NCBI GenBank assembly: GCA_044433165.1
Contig: JAWXTX010000071.1
Span: 1 to 14,543 of the forward strand
Reading direction: 5' to 3'
DNA length: 14,543 nucleotides
Source of the DNA: Ferrimonas sp044433165
GTDB lineage: Bacteria > Pseudomonadota > Gammaproteobacteria > Enterobacterales > Shewanellaceae
Part shown: in pieces, positions 7,596-13,067 of the stretch
Numbering within the stretch: position 1 is the first letter of the stretch
Layout: every line of letters begins with the position of its first letter
Made by a program: the position numbers and the translations under genes
Notes under the pieces: model-generated
What the model was told of the DNA's origin: nothing
What the model saw: the letters and a program-made list of their open reading frames with translations, nothing else
Database searches by the model: none

Positions 7596-7922
7596 ATGTT
7601 TATTGCAAACGCTTATGCTGCTGACGCTGGTGCTGCTATGGGTGGCTTCGAACCGTTGATCATGCTAACCATTTTTGGTTTGGTGTTTTACTTTATGATT
7701 TTGCGCCCACAAAACAAGCGAGTAAAAGAACACAAAACGTTGATTGAGTCCTTGGCCAAAGGTGATGAAATTTTAACTTCAGGTGGTTTGGTTGGCAAAG
7801 TCGCGAAAGTTAATGCTGACAATGCTTACTTAGTCGTTACCTTAAACGACAATAACCAAGTTACGTTGAAAAAAGACTTTGTGACTGCCGTACTGCCGAA
7901 AGGCTCGATTCAATCGTTGTAA
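7596..7922 (+). CDS. yajC: Sec translocon accessory protein YajC
   Basis: YajC is a small inner-membrane protein that associates with SecD and SecF in the holo-translocon. The 108-residue product (E. coli 110) has a single membrane helix at about residues 19-37 (PLIMLTIFGLVFYFMIL), the hallmark FYFMILRPQNKR just after it, and the cytoplasmic block SLAKGDEILTSGGLVGKV. GAGAGAGA at 7583-7590 is a purine-rich ribosome site five bases before the ATG. The N-terminal MFIANAYAADAGA is short and small-residue rich, as in E. coli. It sits between tgt and secD, the standard gammaproteobacterial order, with 52 bases to secD. Confidence 0.97.
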   Translation: MFIANAYAADAGAAMGGFEPLIMLTIFGLVFYFMILRPQNKRVKEHKTLIESLAKGDEILTSGGLVGKVAKVNADNAYLVVTLNDNNQVTLKKDFVTAVLPKGSIQSL

Positions 7923-7974
7923 TAGCTCACATCGATAAAAATAATAAACGTTTGACAGATTAAGGGGCAGCGGC

Positions 7975-9822
7975 GTGTTGAATAAATACCCGATGTGGAA
8001 AAACCTAATGGTGCTGTTTGTACTGGCCATTGGGTTGTTGTATGCCTTGCCAAACGTCTATGGAGAAGATCCGGCGCTGCAGATCTCTGCAGGCCGGAAT
8101 GCCACCATTTCAGCTGCCACGGTAGATGAAGTTAAGGCCTCTTTAGACCAAGCTGGTATCAACAGTAAACAGGTTGTACTTGAGAATGACCTGATTGAAG
8201 TGCGCTTTGCTAACGTAGAACAACAAAGCCGTGCCAAAGAGGTGGTTGCCGAGCGCTTGGGTAACGATTACACCGTTGCCATTAATCTTGCACCGGCTAC
8301 GCCTGAGTGGCTCAAAGCGTTGGGTGGTAGCCCAATGAAATTAGGGCTTGATTTGCGCGGTGGTGTTAACTTCTTAATGGAAGTTGACATGAATGAGGCA
8401 ATTAATAAGCAGCAAGAGCAATTAATGGCCGATTTTCGCCAGCAATTGCGGGAGCAGCGGTTGCGTTACTCATCAGTGCGTATTGTGCCTACTGGTGGGG
8501 TTGAAGTTCGTTTCAGAGATGCAGAGAGCGTTAAAGAGGCGTTGTCTTTTTTACGCCAAAGCCACACTAATTTAGTCTTTACTGAGCGTGATAGCACCAG
8601 TTTGGTTGCTACTTTTAGCGATGTTTATATTAAAGAAATTCAAGAATACGCATTAACTCAAAACATTACGATTTTACGAAATCGAGTTAATGAGTTGGGT
8701 GTTGCTGAGCCGGTTGTTCAGCGTCAGGGCGCTGATCGCATTACGGTAGAGTTACCTGGGGTGCAAGATACCGCGCGGGCAAAAGAGATCTTAGGGGCGA
8801 CGGCAACGCTTGAATTCCGTGCCCTCGCTGAAGATGCAGACATGAGTGCGGCACTGCGCGGGATGGTACCGCCTGATGCTAAGCTGTATTACGATCGTAA
8901 TGGCCGACCTGTCGTATTAAAACAGCAAGTAGTGCTAACCGGCGATCATATTACTGGCGCGAAATCCGGTTACAGTGAAACCAGCCAGCCGCAAGTAAAC
9001 ATTGATTTGGATGCGGTAGGCGGCAACAAAATGGCTGACTTTACTAAAGATATGATTGGTAAAGGCATGGCCACCGTATTTATTGAATACAAACCTACTG
9101 GTGAGCGTGATGCAGATGATCGACCCATCTTCGATAAGATTGAAGAGGTAATCAACGTTGCTACCATTCAAGCTCGCTTAGGTCGCAGCTTCCGGATCAC
9201 CGGCATCGATAGCCCAGCTGAAGCACAAAATTTAGCGTTATTACTGCGCGCTGGTGCTTTGATTGCGCCGATTACCATTGTACAAGAGCGCACCATTGGC
9301 CCATCACTGGGGCAAGAGAATATCGATAACGGTAAAGCCGCATTACTGTATGGGATGCTGGCGGTTGTGTTCTTTATGGCCGTTTACTACCGCAAGTTTG
9401 GGGTTGTATCGGTAGTGGCATTGGCCGGTAACATCATCTTAATGGTGGGGATTATGTCTATGATCCCAGGGGCAACCTTAACGATGCCGGGTATTGCGGG
9501 TATTGTGCTTACCGTTGGTATGGCGGTTGATGGCAATGTACTGATTTTTGAACGCATTCGAGAAGAGCTAAAAGCTGGGCGTAGTGTTCAGCAAGCCATT
9601 CATGAAGGCTATTCAAACGCCTTATCTACCATTGCCGATGCCAACATTACGACCTTAATTACCGCTTTGATTTTATTCTCTGTCGGTACTGGGCCAGTAA
9701 AAGGCTTTGCCGTGACCTTAATGATTGGTATTGCCACCTCGATGTTCACCTCAATTGTTGGAACTCGCGCTATCGTGAATGCGATTTGGGGCGGTAAGCG
9801 ATTGAAGAAGCTGGATATCTAA
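7975..9822 (+). CDS. secD: protein translocase subunit SecD
   Basis: SecD pairs with SecF in the inner membrane and uses the proton gradient to pull preproteins through SecYEG to the periplasmic side. The product is 615 residues, the same as E. coli, and begins MLNKYPMWKNLMVLF. It has one N-terminal helix (about residues 9-26), a large periplasmic domain with the signature KLGLDLRGGVNFLMEVD, and about five C-terminal helices (from about residue 455) with TIGPSLGQENI, PGIAGIVLTVGMAVDGNVLI (carrying the conserved membrane Asp) and DANITTLITALILF. The start codon is GTG, with AAGGGG at 7962-7967, seven bases away. It ends nine bases before secF. Confidence 0.98.
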   Translation: MLNKYPMWKNLMVLFVLAIGLLYALPNVYGEDPALQISAGRNATISAATVDEVKASLDQAGINSKQVVLENDLIEVRFANVEQQSRAKEVVAERLGNDYTVAINLAPATPEWLKALGGSPMKLGLDLRGGVNFLMEVDMNEAINKQQEQLMADFRQQLREQRLRYSSVRIVPTGGVEVRFRDAESVKEALSFLRQSHTNLVFTERDSTSLVATFSDVYIKEIQEYALTQNITILRNRVNELGVAEPVVQRQGADRITVELPGVQDTARAKEILGATATLEFRALAEDADMSAALRGMVPPDAKLYYDRNGRPVVLKQQVVLTGDHITGAKSGYSETSQPQVNIDLDAVGGNKMADFTKDMIGKGMATVFIEYKPTGERDADDRPIFDKIEEVINVATIQARLGRSFRITGIDSPAEAQNLALLLRAGALIAPITIVQERTIGPSLGQENIDNGKAALLYGMLAVVFFMAVYYRKFGVVSVVALAGNIILMVGIMSMIPGATLTMPGIAGIVLTVGMAVDGNVLIFERIREELKAGRSVQQAIHEGYSNALSTIADANITTLITALILFSVGTGPVKGFAVTLMIGIATSMFTSIVGTRAIVNAIWGGKRLKKLDI

Positions 9823-9831
9823 GGGGTTACG

Positions 9832-10776
9832 ATGTTTCAAATCTTAAATTTAGAGAAAACCGTCGATTTCCTCAAACACGCTAAGTTTGTGGTGATCCTT
9901 TCGATCGTTTTATTGTTCGCGTCGTTGGCAAGTATGGCCATTCGTGGCATGAACTGGGGCTTGGACTTTACTGGCGGCACGGTTGTTGAAATTGGTTATA
10001 GCCAAGCTACATCGCCGGCAGAAGTTCGCTTAGCACTGGAAGTCAATGGCATTGAAGGTGCGGTTGTACAGCAGTTTGGCAGTGCTCGTGATATTTTAGT
10101 GCGTGTGCCGCCAAAGCAAGGCGAAGGGAATGGCTTAGTAACGGTTGTAGAAGCAGCGGCTAAATCCGTGGCTGCTAATGCAGAAATTCGCCGTGTAGAA
10201 TTTGTTGGTCCGCAGGTTGGTCAAGAACTGACTGAACAGGGTGGACTTGCGGTTCTCGTGGCCATTATCTGCATTTTAATCTACGTTGCATTCCGTTTTG
10301 AGTGGCGGTTAGCTGTCGGGTCTGTTCTAGCATTAATGCACGATGTAGTGATTACTCTTGGGATCTTCTCAGTTTTACAAATTGAGTTTGATTTAACTGT
10401 ATTAGCGGCCGTGTTAGCGGTTGTTGGTTACTCATTGAATGACACCATTGTGGTGTTTGACCGAGTACGAGAAAACTTCATTAAAATGCGTAAAGGTTCG
10501 CCCGAGCATGTGGTTAATACCTCTGTTACCCAAACAATGAGCCGTACCATTATTACAACCAGTACCACGCTGTTTGTTGTGTTATCGCTGTTTATTCTGG
10601 GGGGTAGCATGATCCATGGCTTTGCAACGGCCTTGTTAGTTGGGATTGCCGTGGGAACCTATTCCTCGATTTATGTAGCCAGCCTTGCTGCCATTAAACT
10701 TGGGATCACCAAAGAACATATGATGCCGGTAGTGGTTGAAAAAGAGGGGGCGGATCAGGACCCTCTCGCACCTTAA
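9832..10776 (+). CDS. secF: protein translocase subunit SecF
   Basis: SecF is the smaller partner of SecD in the proton-driven Sec complex. The 314-residue product has an N-terminal helix (about 18-36), the family motif GLDFTGGTVVEI, a short periplasmic domain, and five C-terminal helices starting at about residue 138. The functional block VVGYSLNDTIVVFDRVRENF contains the conserved membrane Asp. The ribosome site AAGGGG overlaps the end of secD (9822-9827), and the spacing of nine bases implies coupled expression. The charged tail KEGADQDPLAP is ordinary. A terminator closes the unit 24 bases after the stop. Confidence 0.98.
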   Translation: MFQILNLEKTVDFLKHAKFVVILSIVLLFASLASMAIRGMNWGLDFTGGTVVEIGYSQATSPAEVRLALEVNGIEGAVVQQFGSARDILVRVPPKQGEGNGLVTVVEAAAKSVAANAEIRRVEFVGPQVGQELTEQGGLAVLVAIICILIYVAFRFEWRLAVGSVLALMHDVVITLGIFSVLQIEFDLTVLAAVLAVVGYSLNDTIVVFDRVRENFIKMRKGSPEHVVNTSVTQTMSRTIITTSTTLFVVLSLFILGGSMIHGFATALLVGIAVGTYSSIYVASLAAIKLGITKEHMMPVVVEKEGADQDPLAP

Positions 10777-10800
10777 CGCAAACAGCATGTTTTAAATAAT

Positions 10801-10827
10801 AAAAGTCACCTTTGTGGTGGCTTTTTT
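10801..10827 (+). terminator. Rho-independent terminator after secF
   Basis: AAAAGTCACC (10801-10810) pairs with GGTGGCTTTT (10816-10825) around the loop TTTGT, with one G-U pair, and runs into six Ts and then more T-rich sequence. It ends the queA-to-secF block. Confidence 0.93.
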
Positions 10828-10937
10828 GTTTTTATATTGTTATCTAATGGTGCTGTTGAGATCGCAGAGCATGCCACTAAACTGGATGGGACTACAATGA
10901 ACGGCACGTACTGGCAGTAAAGGGGATATGTGCATCA

Positions 10938-11243
10938 ATGGACAGCTTTGTTGAGCTTTATCAAGCCGCTAATGCCGCGGAAGCAAATGCAATTAAACAA
11001 CGCTTACAACGGTTGAATATACCGGTGCGGCTGCTTGGTGAAGCCTTAGGCGGCACAGCCGGTGCGCTGCCAACATATAGCCAAAGTACTCGGGTATTAG
11101 TAGAGCAATGCCAACACGGGCTTGCTATGGAACAGCTGCAGCGCTACTTGCAAACCATCGTACCTTGGCAATGTGAATGTGGTGAAATGAATGATGGCTC
11201 TTGGGGTATTTGTCAGCGCTGTGGTCGTGCTGCGCTCTCATAA
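10938..11243 (+). CDS. DUF2007 domain protein with C-terminal zinc knuckle
   Basis: A 101-residue cytosolic protein of unknown function. Residues 1-70 resemble the DUF2007 family (putative signal-transducing domain): an opening strand and helix FVELYQAANAAEANAIKQRL, then NIPVRLLGEALGG and a Gly/Pro-rich turn before TRVLVEQ. Residues 77-95 form a probable zinc ribbon with Cys79, Cys81, Cys92 and Cys95; the W-x-C start, the central Asn85 and the C-x2-C end resemble the short ribbon that many DUF2007 proteins carry. The first pair is C-x-C rather than the usual C-x2-C. AGGGGA at 10920-10925 is 12 bases from the ATG, a long spacing. Its own weak terminator follows. The family name is likely; no function can be assigned. 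Confidence 0.75.
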   Translation: MDSFVELYQAANAAEANAIKQRLQRLNIPVRLLGEALGGTAGALPTYSQSTRVLVEQCQHGLAMEQLQRYLQTIVPWQCECGEMNDGSWGICQRCGRAALS

Positions 11244-11259
11244 CTGTTTGCGTTTATCC

Positions 11260-11288
11260 AAAGGCTTAGTGAAATGATTAAGCCTTTT
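11260..11288 (+). terminator. probable weak terminator after the DUF2007 gene
   Basis: AAAGGCTTA (11260-11268) pairs perfectly with TAAGCCTTT (11279-11287) around a 10-base loop. The T-tract is only four bases (11285-11288), so termination may be partial and some transcripts could continue into the siroheme gene. Confidence 0.6.
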
Positions 11289-11340
11289 GAGCAAACATTA
11301 CCATCAATAACACAAATTATTTACAGGGACTTTGGTCTTC

Positions 11341-12279
11341 ATGCGTTATTTCCCGCTTTTTCATGACACACAGAATCTGAGTTTGCTGGTGATTGGCGGT
11401 GGTGAAGTTGCCGCTCGAAAAATTGCTTTGTGGGCACGAACGGAAGCGCAAATTACCCTTGTTGCACCAACGTGGGTAGCCAGTATTCAGGCATTGAATG
11501 GACAACGTATTGAGTGTCATAAAGAGCATTATCATACCCGCTGGTTGGCTGGAAATGATGGTGTGATAGTCGCAACAGATGATCCCATATTGAATCAGCG
11601 GATTGCACAAGAAGCTCAGCTGGCAAAGCTGTGGGTTAATGTGGTTGATCAACCGGAACTGTGTACGGTCATCACGCCTGCCATTGTGGATCGATCGCCA
11701 TTAGTGGTGGCCATTAGCAGTGAAGGCAGTGCCCCAGTATTAGTGAGAACTCTGCGCGCTTTAATTGAAACACGATTGTCGCAAACCGTTGGACAATTGG
11801 CTCAATTCATTGGCCAAAATCGCAGCCGTATTGCACGTCAGCACCCTAATCCAAGATCCATCTGGGATCGTTTTATTGCAGGCAACGGTATGGAGTTTAA
11901 CGAACAAACCGAAGCGTTACTGGAAGTAGCCGAGCAAGGTGATACTTTACAGGGTGCCATTTGGCTTATGAGTGAGGCACGTCACCCCGGTTTGTTGCCC
12001 ATTGCGGCGCTGGCACAGTTGCAGCGGCTTGACCGAGTTTTGTCTTTGCAGGCCATATCACCATTATTATTAGAATTAGTGCGGCGAGATGCGAGCCCGC
12101 AGTTGATCACAGAAGCCGATCTGCCTCAAATTTGTGATTGGTATCAGCAAGGCGAGCAACTGTTAATGGTGATCCCTACAGCGCAGATGGCTGTTTGGCA
12201 ACAATCAATGTTGCAGTTAAACATTGAAGTAAAGGACCCTTTTGTTCCGAGTTTATTAACCTCGGAGCTGAATGGATAA
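11341..12279 (+). CDS. CysG-N-type siroheme synthase with degenerate SUMT tail
   Basis: The N-terminal part (about residues 1-195 of 312) is the Met8p/CysG-N bifunctional precorrin-2 dehydrogenase and sirohydrochlorin ferrochelatase, the last two steps of siroheme synthesis. It shows the Rossmann motif VIGGGEVAARK (residues 18-27), VATDDPILNQR, the catalytic Asp103 in NVVDQPELC, and DRSPLVVAISSEGS. Residues 206-312 still align with the start of the CysG methyltransferase (SUMT) domain: LLELVRRDAS equals E. coli IMNLVRRDAD, but the SAM loop GAGPGD reads SEARHP, the GDPF motif is gone, and the protein ends where about 140 further SUMT residues should follow. Methylation must therefore come from another enzyme. 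The ATG at 11341 is preferred over the TTG at 11332 because AGGGA at 11325-11329 is only two bases from the TTG. Confidence 0.9.
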   Translation: MRYFPLFHDTQNLSLLVIGGGEVAARKIALWARTEAQITLVAPTWVASIQALNGQRIECHKEHYHTRWLAGNDGVIVATDDPILNQRIAQEAQLAKLWVNVVDQPELCTVITPAIVDRSPLVVAISSEGSAPVLVRTLRALIETRLSQTVGQLAQFIGQNRSRIARQHPNPRSIWDRFIAGNGMEFNEQTEALLEVAEQGDTLQGAIWLMSEARHPGLLPIAALAQLQRLDRVLSLQAISPLLLELVRRDASPQLITEADLPQICDWYQQGEQLLMVIPTAQMAVWQQSMLQLNIEVKDPFVPSLLTSELNG

Positions 12280-12294
12280 ATCTTAGTTCTGCTT

Positions 12295-12335
12295 AAAATG
12301 AGAGCGACGGCCTAATGCATGGTCGCTCTCATTTT
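12295..12335. terminator. bidirectional terminator between cysG-like gene and ihfA-like gene
   Basis: AAAATGAGAGCGAC (12295-12308) and GTCGCTCTCATTTT (12322-12335) form a perfect 14-bp stem around a 13-base loop, with A/T ends that give a T-tract on either strand. It lies 15 bases after the plus-strand stop and three bases from the minus-strand stop, and serves both convergent genes. Confidence 0.93.
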
Positions 12336-12338
12336 CCA

Positions 12339-12629
12339 TTATGCTTTTAACGTAGCCACTCGACCTTTGAGTTTGCCACCTGCTGCAAAGGTTACAACAC
12401 GCCTTGCTGCAATTTCATGGGCTTGACCCGTTTTTGGATTACGCCCTGGACGCGGGGTTTTATCTCGTAAGTGAAAAACGCCAAATCCGCTTAATTTAAC
12501 CTCTTCGCCTTGCTCTAAAGCGGTACGGATCTCTTCAAAAAAGACATCGACTAAATGGCGTGCATCAGCCACTTTCAAATGTTGTTGGCTGACTAAATGC
12601 TCGGTCAGATCGGCTTTAGTTAATGACAT
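12339..12629 (-). CDS. ihfA: integration host factor alpha-type subunit (HU/IHF family)
   Basis: IHF alpha pairs with IHF beta to bend DNA sharply at specific sites in regulation, recombination and nucleoid structure. The 96-residue product (E. coli 99) has the family core: the helical dimer part LTKADLTEHL to FFEEIRTALEQGEEVKLSGFG, then the DNA-wrapping arm LRDKTPRPGRNPKTG with the intercalating Pro65 at the same position as in E. coli IHF alpha, and ARRVVTF. It departs from the usual sequence at GVFHLRDK (usually GNFxLRDK), QAHEIAARRV (usually EDIPITARRV) and AAGGKLKGRV (usually RPGQKLKxRV). GAGG seven bases before the ATG on the minus strand supports the start. The gene stands alone rather than after pheT, so it may be a second, diverged copy. 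Confidence 0.88.
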   Translation of the reverse strand: MSLTKADLTEHLVSQQHLKVADARHLVDVFFEEIRTALEQGEEVKLSGFGVFHLRDKTPRPGRNPKTGQAHEIAARRVVTFAAGGKLKGRVATLKA

Positions 12630-12639
12630 GTCACTACCT

Positions 12640-12684
12640 CTTTGCGGGCCAATGTGCTCAGCGACAGGTTTCTGTCCTGCAAAG
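12640..12684 (-). promoter_or_regulatory. possible structured leader of the ihfA mRNA
   Basis: On the minus strand CTTTGCAGG and CCCGCAAAG form a 9-bp helix with one mismatch, enclosing a smaller hairpin GACAG-N4-CTGTC (shown in plus-strand sense, 12663-12676; the two share one base). The 3' arm ends beside the AGAGG ribosome site, so folding could limit translation. Function is inference. Confidence 0.35.
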
Positions 12685-12799
12685 TGTAGAAGCTAAGTCA
12701 TCAGGTGACTAAAAAATCACATTAATGGCGTGTATTTTTTCACGATAGGTGTTGAATTGGTAATTTATGTGAATTTACTGCTGAACGGACGCCAGTAAT

Positions 12800-12855
12800 T
12801 GCATCTCTGTACTAGCTAGATGAAACACTGAGGTGTATCATGCTGCATCTCTGTA
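12800..12855. repeat. 12-bp direct repeat pair upstream of the EAL-GGDEF gene
   Basis: TGCATCTCTGTA occurs identically at 12800-12811 and 12844-12855, 44 bases apart start to start (about four helical turns). The second copy ends 35 bases before the TATAAT at 12891, where an activator contacting the -35 region could sit. Confidence 0.6.
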
Positions 12856-12890
12856 AAAGAGGTCTGGCCAAGGTTCTCATTTATATCATT

Positions 12891-12896
12891 TATAAT
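12891..12896 (+). promoter_or_regulatory. candidate -10 element for the EAL-GGDEF gene
   Basis: A consensus TATAAT is present, but the expected -35 position (about 12868-12873) reads CCAAGG, far from TTGACA. It may be activator-dependent or fortuitous, as the local sequence is AT-rich. If used, it gives a leader of about 165 bases. Confidence 0.35.
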
Positions 12897-13067
12897 GAAT
12901 AATGTTACAACGTGCTCCCTAGAGGTAACGTTCAGCCGTGCTGAATGCTTAGATTTCAGTTACTTTGCCTAAAAGTTACAAATTGGTTGCCAGATTAAAC
13001 CTGTTAAATGTTTTTGTGGTTTTTCATTCTGTGATCATGTTTTATTTATCAAGAAAATCAAATAACA

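Larger units (their letters stand above)
12630..13067. other. divergent non-coding stretch between ihfA and the EAL-GGDEF gene
   Basis: This 438-base stretch holds the upstream regions of two divergently transcribed genes and no gene that I can see. It contains an inverted repeat in the ihfA leader (12640-12684), an imperfect hairpin with A and T runs (12705-12743), a 12-base perfect direct repeat (12800-12811 and 12844-12855), a consensus TATAAT (12891-12896) without a good -35, and a 6-bp palindrome TTCAGC-CGT-GCTGAA (12931-12945). Confidence 0.7.

Noticed and set aside
10897..10920. Seven-codon mini-ORF (MNGTYWQ) before the DUF2007 gene
   Set aside because: Very short with no repeated codons or attenuator structure around it; easily due to chance.
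12701..12722. GGTGA...TCACA before ihfA as a CRP site
   Set aside because: The half-sites are separated by eight bases instead of six.
13031..13046. TGTGA near the EAL-GGDEF start as a CRP site
   Set aside because: The second half-site reads TTTAT rather than TCACA, so only a half-site is present.
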